DNA of 64,000 bases from NCBI RefSeq assembly GCF_049800955.1, contig NZ_JBNAGA010000001.1, positions 372,001 through 436,000 on the forward strand. Reading direction: 5' to 3'. Numbering within the stretch: the stretch's first letter is position 1; each line of letters starts with the position of its first letter. The translations under genes and the position numbers were made by a program. The notes under the pieces were generated by a model, which saw only the letters and a list, made by a program, of their open reading frames with translations, ran no database searches and was not told the origin of the DNA. The DNA comes from JAKVBH01 sp049800955. Lineage in GTDB: Bacteria; Pseudomonadota; Alphaproteobacteria; Rhodobacterales; Rhodobacteraceae. This document shows positions 1 through 8,812 of this stretch, in pieces.

Positions 1-1127
1 AGCGTATCGCGCAGCTCGGCTTCCATCTTCTTGAGCTCTTCCTCGGCGGCCGCACGGCGCGCCTTGCCTTCGTCGGCAATCTGCAAGCTCTCGTTGATGG
101 TCCCGATCAGATCGGCATTGGCCTGTTTGACGGCCTCGATATCAAAGACGCCCCGCTCCATTTCCTCGCGGATCATCTTGTTGCTGTCGCGCAGGTTCTT
201 GGCGTTGGACGTCAGCAGCTCGTTGGTCAGGTCATTGGCGTCGCGCACGGCGGCAGCGGCCTCGGCGGAGCGTTGGATCGTGACGGCTTGCGCCAGCTGC
301 GTCTCCCAAAGGGGAACTGTGTTGACCAGCGTCGAGTTGATCTTGGTTACGAGGCTCTTGTCGTTTTCCTGCACCAGACGGATCGAGGGCAGCGATTGCA
401 TTGTGACCTGCCGCGTCAGCTTGAGGTCATGGACCCGGCGTTCCAGATCATCGCGCGCGGCGCGCAGATCGCGCAGCTCTTGCGCCACCATGACCTGATC
501 GTTCTCGGCCGCGGCCTGCACTTGGGCGTCCTTGGCGGGGATGGTGTCTTCATCCAGCACGCGTAGCTTTTCTTCGCCGGCCGAGATGTAGAGCGCCAGC
601 TCGTCATAGAAGGCGAGGGTTTTCTCGTAGAGCATGTCGAGCGATTTGATGTCCTTCAAAAGGACGTGCTCGTGGCGCAGGAGGTCTTCCGTGATATTGT
701 CGATCTGGCCCTGCACCTTTTCGAACTTCGCAGTGAACTTGGCAAAAGGGGCTGCGCGCCCGATGAGCTTTTCCCACCAGGAGCGTTCTCGGCGCACATC
801 CAGCTCGGAGACGGAAAAGCCACGGATCGTGGTGACGATACCGCGCAGACTGTCGCCTGCCGGGCCAACGTCCTTGTTGCGCACGTCCTGCAGCATGGCC
901 TGCGAGATTTCCTGAAGCTCGGCTTGAGCAGCAGAGCCAAACGACACGATCGATTGCGTGTCGGCCATGTCAATCTCATCCATGCGCTTCTTGATTTCGC
1001 TGCCCACGGGGGCGGGCGCTGCGGCCAGCGGTACGATCTCAGTCGATGGCTCCGGCAGAACCACTGCACTCACTTCTTCGACCATGGCCAGCGCTTCGGC
1101 CGCTTTTTGACGAACATTCTCACCCAT
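1..1127 (-). CDS. TelA-family toxic anion resistance protein (3' end cut by window)
   Basis: Long alpha-helical, charged protein. The visible 375 residues have no membrane segment and are dominated by predicted coiled coil (many E/K/Q/A heptads from about residue 120 on), as in the TelA/KlaA family (PF05816). That family is linked to tellurite and other membrane stresses, but its biochemistry is unknown. The start ATG is read from 1127 downward. The C-terminus lies outside the window, so length and the stop codon cannot be checked. It is the last gene of a leftward group with the XpaC-like gene 21 bp upstream; TelA and XpaC are commonly adjacent. The family call is fairly secure, but a specific role in tellurite resistance is not shown by the sequence. 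Confidence 0.85.
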   Translation of the reverse strand, partial: MGENVRQKAAEALAMVEEVSAVVLPEPSTEIVPLAAAPAPVGSEIKKRMDEIDMADTQSIVSFGSAAQAELQEISQAMLQDVRNKDVGPAGDSLRGIVTTIRGFSVSELDVRRERSWWEKLIGRAAPFAKFTAKFEKVQGQIDNITEDLLRHEHVLLKDIKSLDMLYEKTLAFYDELALYISAGEEKLRVLDEDTIPAKDAQVQAAAENDQVMVAQELRDLRAARDDLERRVHDLKLTRQVTMQSLPSIRLVQENDKSLVTKINSTLVNTVPLWETQLAQAVTIQRSAEAAAAVRDANDLTNELLTSNAKNLRDSNKMIREEMERGVFDIEAVKQANADLIGTINESLQIADEGKARRAAAEEELKKMEAELRDT

Positions 1128-1148
1128 TGGTTTTCCCCTTACGCGTTA

Positions 1149-2042
1149 TCAATCCAGACGCACGCCTTCGCGGCTCAAACGGTCGCGCAATACGTCAATT
1201 TCAATCGCCAGATCAGCATTGCTGTCGGAGAGCAATTTGGCCGTCTTGGCGATGTAGTTTTCTTCCATATCCGTGAGCAGCATCATGTAATCGCTGCGCG
1301 CCTTGGCATCACCCGAGCGCGCGAAGATGTCGGCGAATTTGACGGACGCATCTCGCGCCCCCATGAGGTAGACGCCGAGATAGCGCCGCGCCGCCGTCAG
1401 ATCGCGCGGATCCTCTTCGACGGTGCGCAGCATCTCCCGCACGCTGCCCGCAAAACGCTCGACGCGGGCTTCCACCTGGCGGTCCTGCGCGCGGCGCACG
1501 GCGTCGGCCATCTCCCGCAGGTAGGCTTCTGCTTCATCGACAACTTTTGCGACGCGGTCCTGTTGGAACTGGTCGACCCCTTCCGCGCCCTTGTCGCGCA
1601 GCGGGTCCAGCCCGAAAGCCGTGATGTGCAGCGCTGTGGTGATGATGCCGTAGAGCGCCGCAGCGCTCAGTGACACATCGTGCGCGCTGGCGGCCAGAAA
1701 TGTCCCCACGCCCACGAGGCCCGCGCCGAAAATCTTGCGCGGGATGGCGGGCCGCTTGGCCACTTTGCGGGCGTGATAGGCGTCTTCCGCCTTGAGGCCT
1801 TCGCGCGTCAGCCATGCGGCAATGGTCCAGACGCCTGCGCCCAAAAGACCAATGGCGAGGCTGTTGGCGCCATCCCAGAAGGTTGTCGCAATCAGCACAA
1901 TCGCGGGAATGAACAAAATATTAGAACGTGCGCCCACCGGACTGACGCGGGCCCGGCTCCGTGGGCGTGCAGGTCCAGTCGCGGATGCCGAAGACGACCT
2001 GTCGCCGTCGGGTGAATATTTGCCGCCGTAGCGTTGCGCCAT
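1149..2042 (-). CDS. XpaC-like 5-bromo-4-chloroindolyl phosphate hydrolysis family protein
   Basis: 297-aa protein with a Ser/Arg-rich N-terminus (residues 1-40). About four hydrophobic segments follow (roughly 43-60, 64-80, 107-125, 128-145), then a helical cytoplasmic C-terminal domain. This matches the alphaproteobacterial XpaC-like family, named for an effect on an indolyl-phosphate assay; no true hydrolase active site is evident. The ATG at 2042 is preferred because GGGAGAAGGGTG precedes it. It overlaps the stop of the upstream small gene by one base (TGATG), which suggests translational coupling. A GTG one codon upstream is possible. Its pairing with TelA suggests a shared membrane-stress function (inference). 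Confidence 0.8.
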   Translation of the reverse strand: MAQRYGGKYSPDGDRSSSASATGPARPRSRARVSPVGARSNILFIPAIVLIATTFWDGANSLAIGLLGAGVWTIAAWLTREGLKAEDAYHARKVAKRPAIPRKIFGAGLVGVGTFLAASAHDVSLSAAALYGIITTALHITAFGLDPLRDKGAEGVDQFQQDRVAKVVDEAEAYLREMADAVRRAQDRQVEARVERFAGSVREMLRTVEEDPRDLTAARRYLGVYLMGARDASVKFADIFARSGDAKARSDYMMLLTDMEENYIAKTAKLLSDSNADLAIEIDVLRDRLSREGVRLD

Positions 2043-2239
2043 CACCCTTCTCCCAACGCGCCGGAGGCGACGCCAAACATCGCCGCGATGAGAACGGCGT
2101 AGGCTACTTTCTGAATTGCATTGAGGCGCGGATGGGCGCGCTCCGCGCCAGCGGCGCTTTTGCTCGACAGCGCAACGACCATGCTGACCACCGCCAGTGC
2201 GGCACCCGCCACCAACAACAGTAGCAATAGTCTCGACAT
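2042..2239 (-). CDS. Small two-helix membrane protein upstream of XpaC/TelA
   Basis: 65-aa protein with a very hydrophobic N-terminal segment (residues 3-27, beginning MSRLLLLLLV). A short basic linker follows, then a second hydrophobic segment (about 44-62). I do not recognise a named family. Its stop codon overlaps the start of the XpaC-like gene, and the coding frame ends exactly there, which supports it as a real, coupled first gene of the group. It may be a small membrane partner of XpaC/TelA (inference). Confidence 0.65.
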   Translation of the reverse strand: MSRLLLLLLVAGAALAVVSMVVALSSKSAAGAERAHPRLNAIQKVAYAVLIAAMFGVASGALGEG

Positions 2240-2384
2240 GTCGTGTCCGCCCCCGCGTAGTCCCTTTGATCAGGCTAGCCTATGGCACGAAAGCTTGCCA
2301 GCCCGGATCGGCAGTCTCTTGCCCATCAATGCCTACATAAGAACCGCGCGGCTGGGTTTTAGGGGGAAAGCGCTGCGCAAAGAC

Positions 2385-3158
2385 TCATTTTCGACGGCGC
2401 ACGGGCTTGGGGCGGTCGGGCTTGGCCCCTTCCAATCCCAGCTGATCGCGCAGCACGCGGCCGCGCACTTCCTGCACGTCGCCGGGTTTGAGTTGACCCA
2501 GTTGAAACGGCCCGTAGGAGACACGGATCAAGCGGTTCACATTGAGGCCAATGTCCTGCATGGCGCGCCGGATCTCGCGATTTTTGCCTTCACGCAGGCC
2601 AACGGTCAGCCAGGCATTGGCCCCTTGCTGGCGATCGAGAGTGACGACCATGGGCTGAAAGTTGGTCCCGTCCACGGTGATGCCAGTGCGCAGGGGCTCC
2701 AGGCGGGCATCGGTCGGCCGGCCATTGACACGCACGCGGTATTTGCGGAGCCAACCGGTGGACGGCAGCTCAAGGCGGCGTTTGATTCCGCCGTCATTGG
2801 TCAGAAGGAGCAAGCCTTCAGAGTTCAAATCCAGCCGCCCGACACTCATCACGCGCGGCAGGTCTTCGGGCAGATCGTCATAGATCGTGGGGCGGCCTTG
2901 CTCATCTCTCGTCGTCGTTACCAGACCCGAGGGCTTGTGATAAAGCCACAACCGCTCACGTTCTTTCTCGCCCAATTCCTTGCCATCAACCGCGATCCGA
3001 TCCCTGTCCGTGACGTTGAGTGCCGCGCGTTCGATCACCTTGCCATTCACGGAAACCCGCCCTGCAAGGATCATACGCTCGGCTTCGCGGCGCGAGGCCA
3101 CACCCAGCCGGGCAAGCACCTTGGCAATGCGGTCTCCGGGAGGCGTCTGTTGGGACAT
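2385..3158 (-). CDS. RluB/RsuA-family rRNA pseudouridine synthase
   Basis: 257-aa RNA pseudouridine synthase. An N-terminal S4 RNA-binding domain (about residues 8-55) is followed by the RsuA/RluB catalytic domain, with the motif GRLDLNSEGLLLLTNDG carrying the catalytic Asp110 and the family motif EGKNREIRR near residue 205. The basic C-terminal tail (RPKPVRRRK) is usual in alphaproteobacteria. It probably modifies 23S rRNA. The frame is open far upstream, to 3416, but that extension lacks S4 similarity and would overlap the divergent tadA. The ATG at 3158 gives the normal family length. A more precise name (RluB versus another family member) cannot be fixed by eye. Confidence 0.88.
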   Translation of the reverse strand: MSQQTPPGDRIAKVLARLGVASRREAERMILAGRVSVNGKVIERAALNVTDRDRIAVDGKELGEKERERLWLYHKPSGLVTTTRDEQGRPTIYDDLPEDLPRVMSVGRLDLNSEGLLLLTNDGGIKRRLELPSTGWLRKYRVRVNGRPTDARLEPLRTGITVDGTNFQPMVVTLDRQQGANAWLTVGLREGKNREIRRAMQDIGLNVNRLIRVSYGPFQLGQLKPGDVQEVRGRVLRDQLGLEGAKPDRPKPVRRRK

Positions 3159-3264
3159 CGTTGCAATCCATTTTTCAGCTTGGGCATGCGCCGCGCTCTC
3201 TGGCAAGAGCGTTGCCCATTCGCTACCCGCTTGCGCGTCAGGGCACAAGCATGCAGGAGAAGAC

Positions 3265-3717
3265 ATGACCTTTCGCTCACATATGGACCTGGCGCTTGCC
3301 GAGGCGCGCGCGGCGCAAGCACGTGGCGAAGTTCCTGTGGGGGCTGTGCTGGTGTCGCCGGACGGGCGCATCGTTGCGCAAGCGGGCAATCGGACCCGGG
3401 AATTGTCTGATCCCACGGCGCATGCCGAAGTTCTGGTTCTGCGCGCGGCCTGTGCAGCAATTGGTTCAGAACGACTGCCCGGCTTTGATCTTTATGTCAC
3501 GCTTGAGCCTTGCACGATTTGCGCAGGCGCGATTGCTGCGGCGCGAATTGCGCGGCTCTATTACGGCGCGAGCGACCCCAAATCCGGGGGGGTGGCCCAT
3601 GGTGCGCGGGTCTTCTCGCATCCGCAGGCCCATCATGTGCCGGAGATCTATGACGGGATTGGCGCGGAGGCCTCTGCGTCTCTCTTGAAGCAGTTTTTCG
3701 CGGAGCGGCGCTCATGA
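3265..3717 (+). CDS. tadA: tRNA-specific adenosine-34 deaminase TadA
   Basis: 150-aa zinc deaminase of the CDA fold. It has His53-Ala-Glu55 (Zn ligand and proton shuttle) and Pro-Cys83-Thr-Ile-Cys86 (Zn ligands), plus the substrate-loop residues typical of TadA. It converts A34 to inosine in tRNA-Arg(ACG) in the cytoplasm. The ATG at 3265 follows CAGGAGAAGAC, a strong ribosome-binding site, and gives the normal TadA length. The stop overlaps the next start by four bases (ATGA). It is divergent from the RluB-like gene, with about 106 bp between starts. Confidence 0.93.
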   Translation: MTFRSHMDLALAEARAAQARGEVPVGAVLVSPDGRIVAQAGNRTRELSDPTAHAEVLVLRAACAAIGSERLPGFDLYVTLEPCTICAGAIAAARIARLYYGASDPKSGGVAHGARVFSHPQAHHVPEIYDGIGAEASASLLKQFFAERRS

Positions 3718-4256
3718 AGCCCCGTGTGATCCTGTTTCACAAGCCTTTCGGAGTCCTGTCGCAATTCACCGACGAGGGTTCGGGGTATCCGACGCTGGCG
3801 GATTATATTGATGTCCCTAAAGTCTATGCGGCGGGGCGGCTGGATCGCGACAGTGAGGGGCTTTTGGTTCTGACCGATGATGGCAAGCTGCAAGCGCGCA
3901 TCGCCAGTCCGAAATTCAAAAAGTCCAAGGTCTATTGGGTCCAGGTCGAGCGCATTCCCGATGACGCGGCTTTGGAGGCGCTGCGGCGCGGTGTTGTCCT
4001 CAAGGACGGCAAGACGCGTCCCGCCAAAGTGCGCCGCATGGAGGCGCCAAGCCCCTTGTTTCCGCGCGACCCGCCCGTACGGTTTCGCAAGTCCGTGCCC
4101 GATTGCTGGCTGGAGCTGACAATCACGGAAGGCAAGAACCGACAGGTGCGTCGTATGACGGCCCACGTGGGCCACCCGACCCTGCGTCTCATCCGTGCAC
4201 AAGTGGGCGATTGGCATCTGGGTGGTTTGCGCCCGGGGGAGTGGCGTGAGGCCTGA
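3714..4256 (+). CDS. RluE-like 23S rRNA pseudouridine synthase
   Basis: 180-aa pseudouridine synthase without an S4 domain. Catalytic Asp44 lies in GRLDRDSEGLLVLTDDG, and TEGKNRQVRRM near residue 142 is the second family signature. The short, S4-less architecture fits RluE (pseudouridine 2457 in E. coli numbering) rather than RluB or RsuA. It is translationally coupled to tadA (4-bp overlap), so two RNA-modification genes are co-expressed. Family is certain; exact target site is inference. Confidence 0.85.
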   Translation: MKPRVILFHKPFGVLSQFTDEGSGYPTLADYIDVPKVYAAGRLDRDSEGLLVLTDDGKLQARIASPKFKKSKVYWVQVERIPDDAALEALRRGVVLKDGKTRPAKVRRMEAPSPLFPRDPPVRFRKSVPDCWLELTITEGKNRQVRRMTAHVGHPTLRLIRAQVGDWHLGGLRPGEWREA

Positions 4257-4259
4257 GCC

Positions 4260-4868
4260 TCAGCCTTGCGTTTTGACGCTGAGATCCTGCGCATGGGCAT
4301 CTACCAGACGCTGGATCATCGGGGCAAAGTGCCAAAAGTCCGGCGTTTCCATGTCCGGCCGTTTGCCTGCATCATCAAGATAGCGCACGGCGATGATCTT
4401 CTCGAGATTGGGGTTCTGCTCAAAGACGGCGACTTCCTCGGCCGTCATGGGGCCGCCTTGCAGATTGAGCGAATGCACGGAGGCCTCCGAGAGCCGCGCG
4501 GCATACTCGGGCCGCGTCGCACAAAGATAGCGTTTGGCGGCCACATGGTAGCGCACGCAATCGGTCACGACGCTGGGCAGAAACTGTTCCAGAACTTGAG
4601 CGCCCGCGTCCTCGTGATGCCGGTCTTCGGTGTCATTCATGCTGAATGTGCCGAATTCGCTCGTGAAATGCCCGATGTCGTGCAGCAAGGCGCTGACGAT
4701 GATCTCCTCGGATTGTCCGCTCTGCTCGGCCATGGTGGCCCCTTGCAGCATGTGCTGGCCCATATTGACGGGCTCCCCGAGATATTCCTCCGCGCCACGG
4801 CGATCAAAGATGGATCCCAGGAACGCAACGATTGTCTCCCGTGTCAGCGTGACGTCAGCTTGCTTCAT
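4260..4868 (-). CDS. tmpB: TmpB-like HD-domain mixed-valent diiron oxygenase (1-hydroxy-2-trimethylaminoethylphosphonate to glycine betaine + Pi)
   Basis: 202-aa HD-fold protein of the PhnZ/TmpB oxygenase group rather than a phosphohydrolase. It carries the group's Tyr-x-x-Glu signature (Tyr29, Glu32) next to His39. The diiron ligands follow: His63-Asp64, a His near 84/85, His108 and Asp165/166. In characterised TmpB the C-P bond of (1-hydroxy-2-trimethylaminoethyl)phosphonate is cleaved with O2 to give glycine betaine and phosphate. The start overlaps the stop of tmpA by four bases (ATGA), so the two enzymes should be co-translated and act in sequence. Function is inferred from motifs plus pairing; automated annotation often calls this gene a generic HD hydrolase. 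Confidence 0.85.
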   Translation of the reverse strand: MKQADVTLTRETIVAFLGSIFDRRGAEEYLGEPVNMGQHMLQGATMAEQSGQSEEIIVSALLHDIGHFTSEFGTFSMNDTEDRHHEDAGAQVLEQFLPSVVTDCVRYHVAAKRYLCATRPEYAARLSEASVHSLNLQGGPMTAEEVAVFEQNPNLEKIIAVRYLDDAGKRPDMETPDFWHFAPMIQRLVDAHAQDLSVKTQG

Positions 4869-6010
4869 GCGGCTCCCTCCGCAGCGGCGGCGTGTATCAT
4901 GGCCTCATAGGTCGAGCGCAGCCCGTCCATGTCCGCATAACAGCCCTGAAGCCAGCGCGTCCCCGTGCCGGAATAGCCCTTCCGGGCATGCAGCACCCGC
5001 GTGTTGTCCACGATGAAGGCCTCGCCGGGCTCCAGCCGGAAGGTCACTTCCATCTGCGGATCATCGATGATTTCGCCAAGCCGCCGGTAGGCCTCATAGA
5101 AGAGGGCCATTTTCTCGAAGGGAATATCTGTCGGCGCGGCCATGGAGCGATTGTTGAACCGCACGGCGCGCAAAGTGCCATCCGGGTCCAGCTCGATCAT
5201 CGGCTTGCGGGCCTTCAGGCACACCCCTTTTTCGCCCGCAAATTCAAAGCGCGCGGCATGGTCGGCCAGAACGTCGAAATAGGCGGGGTTTTCCTCTCGC
5301 AAGCGCAAGGCGGCGGCAAAACCATCCACGACCATGTTCTCCCCGCCCGCCGCAGAGCTTTCGAGGCAATAGAGCACTTGAACCGTTGGGACAGGATCGC
5401 GGTAGGGGTTGTCGGTATGGGCCTGCAGGCCCAATCCCGTGTAGGCCAGATTGGTCGGGTTCACCTCGGTTCTTACCTCAAAAAGGCGTCCGTAATTTGT
5501 CTCGCGCACATAGCCAAACAAATCCACGACATCGAAGAGCGCGCCTTCGCGCCGCGGGCCACCGCTGAGCTTGGCAAAGCCCAGCCGCGTGATCTCACCC
5601 AGCCAATCGCGCAGGGCAGCTCCACGCTGTGTGAGCGCGCTGTACTCTTCCACGGGCACGTCATGTTGCAGCGTATTGTCCCAAGTGGTCACACCCTCGG
5701 GCAGCGCGCCTCGCTGCGCGCGCTGCGCATTGTCATAGGCATGGCGCTCCAACCATGCGACATCGAAGCGAATGGTCTTGTTTTCCGGCGCAAACGTAAG
5801 GTCAATGTCATCGCCGCAGGGAACGGCTGCACTGATATGGGTATTGGCTGGCACGTCCCGCAAGGTAATCAGCCTTTGCCCGTTGCTGACTGCGCGCGTG
5901 TCGGGGTCTGTCGCATTGTCGCGCAGCCAAATCGCATGAAATCGCGTCTGCCGTGCGCCGTTTGTGATCGTGAGCACGTCACCCGCCGGTGTCAGGCTTA
6001 CCTCAGCCAT
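4865..6010 (-). CDS. tmpA: TmpA-like 2-oxoglutarate/Fe(II) 2-trimethylaminoethylphosphonate hydroxylase
   Basis: 381-aa member of the gamma-butyrobetaine hydroxylase / TauD family. A small N-terminal domain (about 1-95) precedes a jelly-roll with the iron facial triad His198-x-Asp200 (QAHTDNPYRD) and His341. Arg352 is placed to bind 2-oxoglutarate. Immediate coupling to the TmpB-like gene points to TmpA, which hydroxylates C1 of 2-trimethylaminoethylphosphonate, rather than to carnitine biosynthesis. The ATG at 6010 has GAAGAGGGACACAAG upstream; the frame stays open to 6157 but without family similarity. No phosphonate transporter or regulator lies next to it, so uptake must be encoded elsewhere. 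A true gamma-butyrobetaine dioxygenase is the main alternative. Confidence 0.83.
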   Translation of the reverse strand: MAEVSLTPAGDVLTITNGARQTRFHAIWLRDNATDPDTRAVSNGQRLITLRDVPANTHISAAVPCGDDIDLTFAPENKTIRFDVAWLERHAYDNAQRAQRGALPEGVTTWDNTLQHDVPVEEYSALTQRGAALRDWLGEITRLGFAKLSGGPRREGALFDVVDLFGYVRETNYGRLFEVRTEVNPTNLAYTGLGLQAHTDNPYRDPVPTVQVLYCLESSAAGGENMVVDGFAAALRLREENPAYFDVLADHAARFEFAGEKGVCLKARKPMIELDPDGTLRAVRFNNRSMAAPTDIPFEKMALFYEAYRRLGEIIDDPQMEVTFRLEPGEAFIVDNTRVLHARKGYSGTGTRWLQGCYADMDGLRSTYEAMIHAAAAEGAA

Positions 6011-6500
6011 CTTGTGTCCCTCTTCCCAAATGTTTTGAGCGGGAGCCTGCCATGCCCGGGCTTCTGTGGCAAACGCTGTGACTTGCCTCACGCGGCACCC
6101 ATCGGCCCGTGTGACGTTCTTCGCAGTCTTTAGCGTTTGCTCTGCGTGAGAGCGCATGGGTCTGTCTTGTCAGAACTTGCGCTTCTGATCGCGCTGCTGT
6201 CGGGGCGTCTCGGAACGGAGATAGTAAAAGTGCCACCGGTGTCGATGGTCATGCGCCGACTGCGTCTTGGCGCCATTTGATTTGTTTGACTAAGAAAGAC
6301 AGATGTGCCGCCGAAAGGCCGGTGCGCTATCGCGCGGCGTTGAGCATCGCATCCGGGTCTCCCGACCAACACGGCCTATCCCATGACGCGGCGTCCCGTA
6401 TTTTCATTGTCGCAAAAATCGCCATCCCATCTCAATCAGGGCCTGTCGAAAACAGGTTGAGAAGAACACTCTGACGTGTCGTCACACTTGCCGCGCGGGG
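6011..6500. other. 490-bp non-coding gap between tmpA and the ABC ATPase gene
   Basis: I find no convincing gene here; the short open frames have Arg/Pro-rich, low-complexity translations. The right part should hold the promoter of tmpAB, transcribed leftward from about 6010. No clear operator palindrome was seen. No T-rich terminator hairpin is obvious behind the ATPase stop at 6501. Confidence 0.5.
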
Positions 6501-7550
6501 TCACCGGATGGCCAGACCATCCGCATCAAAGAAGTGTACCCGCTCTGCCGGGAACCCAAGCCCCACTCTCTCGCCCGGTGCCAATTGCGTTTCTCCCGAA
6601 ACCCGGACCGTCACCTGACCCAAGGCACCGCAATCGAGAATGATGAAACAATCCGCGCCAAGGTATTCGACCACGTCAATCGTGCCATCAATCGCGCCAT
6701 CGCCCGCCGGGCCAACCTCGATATGTTCCGGCCTGATGCCCAGATGGGTCGCCGCGCGCGCGCCGGAATAAGCCATGCCGCGCCCACCAGCGAGCGAGAC
6801 CTCACCCGCCTGCGTCGCGCAGGGCATCACATTCATCTTTGGTGAGCCAATGAACTGCGCGACAAAGAGGTTGGCCGGGCGCTCATACAGCTCTCGGGGC
6901 GTCCCGACCTGCGCAATCGTGCCGAATTCCAGTACGACGATCTTGTCGGCCAATGTCATGGCTTCGACCTGATCATGGGTGACGTAGATCATTGTCGAGG
7001 CGAGGTTCTGGTGCAGCTTCGCAATCTCGTATCGCATCTCGACGCGCAGCGAAGCATCCAGATTGGACAAGGGTTCATCAAACAAAAACGCCGTTGGATC
7101 GCGCACGATAGAGCGCCCGATGGCCACACGCTGACGCTGGCCACCGGAGAGATCCTTGGGGCGGCGCTCGAGGTAGTCCTCGAGTTTGAGCACCGCTGCT
7201 GCGCGGTTCACCTTTTCCTCGATTTCCGCCTTGGGTGCGCCCGCAGTTTTGAGCGAAAAGCCCATGTTTTCACGCACTGACATATGCGGGTAAAGCGCGT
7301 AGCTTTGAAACACCATCGTCAGGCCGCGCTTGGCAGGCGGCTCAGGCGTCACGTCGCGGCCATCGATGAGGATTTCACCGCGTGAGGTTTCCTCAAGACC
7401 GCCGATCATGCGCAGCAGCGTTGATTTTCCGCAGCCCGACGGGCCCACGAAAATGACAAACTCGCCATCATGAATCTCCAGATCGACACCCTTGATCACC
7501 TGGACATCGCCGAACCATTTTTCGACGGCCTTCAACTGGATCGCGCCCAT
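6501..7550 (-). CDS. Sugar ABC transporter ATP-binding protein (UgpC/MalK/AglK type)
   Basis: 349-aa importer ATPase. It has Walker A GPSGCGKST (residues 36-44), signature LSGGQRQR, Walker B AFLFDEPLSNLD, the switch His in VTHDQ, and a C-terminal TOBE/OB domain (about 240-345) typical of CUT1-family carbohydrate ATPases. Its start at 7550 abuts the stop of the GH63-like gene, so it is the last gene of the lacI operon. It should energise the two permeases encoded at 8809-11255. ATPases of this type are sometimes shared between CUT1 transporters. Confidence 0.92.
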   Translation of the reverse strand: MGAIQLKAVEKWFGDVQVIKGVDLEIHDGEFVIFVGPSGCGKSTLLRMIGGLEETSRGEILIDGRDVTPEPPAKRGLTMVFQSYALYPHMSVRENMGFSLKTAGAPKAEIEEKVNRAAAVLKLEDYLERRPKDLSGGQRQRVAIGRSIVRDPTAFLFDEPLSNLDASLRVEMRYEIAKLHQNLASTMIYVTHDQVEAMTLADKIVVLEFGTIAQVGTPRELYERPANLFVAQFIGSPKMNVMPCATQAGEVSLAGGRGMAYSGARAATHLGIRPEHIEVGPAGDGAIDGTIDVVEYLGADCFIILDCGALGQVTVRVSGETQLAPGERVGLGFPAERVHFFDADGLAIR

Positions 7551-8812
7551 CAGAGGCCTCCTTTTGACGGCGAGGCCCAGCCCAGCCAGACAGCGGCGGT
7601 CCAGGTAAAGGTCCCACCTCCCGCAGCATCGCCTGTGATCGGGTCAAAATATTCCGCAAAGCCATGCCGCGTGATGAGATTTGCCGTGGACTGGCGCAGC
7701 GCTGCGCCGCGCGTCTCATGGCCCATCTCGGTGAGGCCGAAGCCAATCAGGGCATTCATGATGCCCCAGGTGGGGCCGCGCCAGTATCGTTTCGCGTCAA
7801 ACCTGTCGGATGAGGGATCATGGCTTGGCACAGGGTAGTCGCACAGCCCGGCAATGCGATCATATTGTGTAATCATCTCTGGCCGATCAATCCCGCCGTA
7901 CCAACACAGGAAAGACGCATTGGACACGCAGCCCGCCCATTTGCCCGAGCGCACGTCCCGCGCATCATAACAGGCTAGCTCAGGGTTCCAGAGCGTTTCG
8001 GCCCCGGCTTCCAATATGGCGATGTCTCGCTCGATGTCAGAGATATCTTCACCAAGGCGCGCGCCAATATCCGCAAGATCCCGGTGCGCGCGCAGGAGGA
8101 TGAACGTCATGGTGGGATCAGCCACACGGAACGGGTTTTGGTCGAGCAATTGCGCTTCGTCCCATTGCAGGCGGCGCCCCAATTGCACGAGCCAGATATA
8201 CCTATCGTAATCGTATTTCGTGGGCCGCATCGCGGGATCTACGTGACTTGTGTCGCGGCGCGTGTACTCGCCGACGCCTTCGGGGTTGATCCCGGCCATG
8301 GCGCCGTCCCAGTCGGGCGTATTGTCCCGGCCCGCCTCCCAGGGATGCGTGATGCACACAGCACCCCGGTCCAGCCGCCAGCGCATGAACCATTGATGCC
8401 ACCGTTTCATCTTGGGAAAGAGCCGTGCGATCGCGGCGCGCCCCGCATCGGGGTCCATCTCAAACATCCGCTTTGCAAAACTTGCCGCGACGGGCGGCTG
8501 AGAGATCCCTGAGGAGGCAACAGGTCCAATGCCGCCCCAGACATCCGGACCCGGGAAATATCCCGGATCAGGCTTGTGGAAGAGGATATGCGGCACCATG
8601 CCGTTCTCCCATTGTCCGTCAAAGAGTGTCTCTATCTCTGTCCAGGCGCGCTGAATGTCGAAATGGGCAAATCCATAGGCCGCGAAGGCGCTGTCCCAAT
8701 TCCATTGATAGGGGTAGAGCCCGGCCGTGGGCACCGTGTAGCCGCCGCGATCGTTGCCGCGCAGAATGGCCCGGGCTTGCTCATCCATAGGTGTGGCGTT
8801 CATCGTGTTCAT
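7550..8812 (-). CDS. MGH1/GH63-type alpha-glycosidase (possibly glucosyl- or mannosylglycerate hydrolase-like)
   Basis: 420-aa (alpha/alpha)6-barrel glycosidase without a signal peptide, so cytoplasmic. Diagnostic motifs include QWNWDSAF (36-43), ESGRDN-like EAGRDNTPDWD with probable general acid Asp163, FDAKRYWRGPTW (338-349) and AEYFDPITG with probable base Glu387. These resemble bacterial GH63 enzymes that cleave glucosylglycerate or mannosylglycerate. In rhizobial agl operons this slot holds a GH13 alpha-glucosidase; here it is GH63. This suggests the imported substrate is an alpha-glycoside or a compatible-solute glycoside (inference). It overlaps the permease gene upstream by four bases. 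Confidence 0.82.
   Translation of the reverse strand: MNTMNATPMDEQARAILRGNDRGGYTVPTAGLYPYQWNWDSAFAAYGFAHFDIQRAWTEIETLFDGQWENGMVPHILFHKPDPGYFPGPDVWGGIGPVASSGISQPPVAASFAKRMFEMDPDAGRAAIARLFPKMKRWHQWFMRWRLDRGAVCITHPWEAGRDNTPDWDGAMAGINPEGVGEYTRRDTSHVDPAMRPTKYDYDRYIWLVQLGRRLQWDEAQLLDQNPFRVADPTMTFILLRAHRDLADIGARLGEDISDIERDIAILEAGAETLWNPELACYDARDVRSGKWAGCVSNASFLCWYGGIDRPEMITQYDRIAGLCDYPVPSHDPSSDRFDAKRYWRGPTWGIMNALIGFGLTEMGHETRGAALRQSTANLITRHGFAEYFDPITGDAAGGGTFTWTAAVWLGWASPSKGGL

Noticed and set aside
2121..3410. 429-codon open frame on the plus strand
   Set aside because: Antisense to the RluB-like gene; lacks family features.
4260..4868. Generic HD phosphohydrolase
   Set aside because: Tyr29/Glu32 signature and coupling to the 2OG oxygenase favour a TmpB oxygenase.
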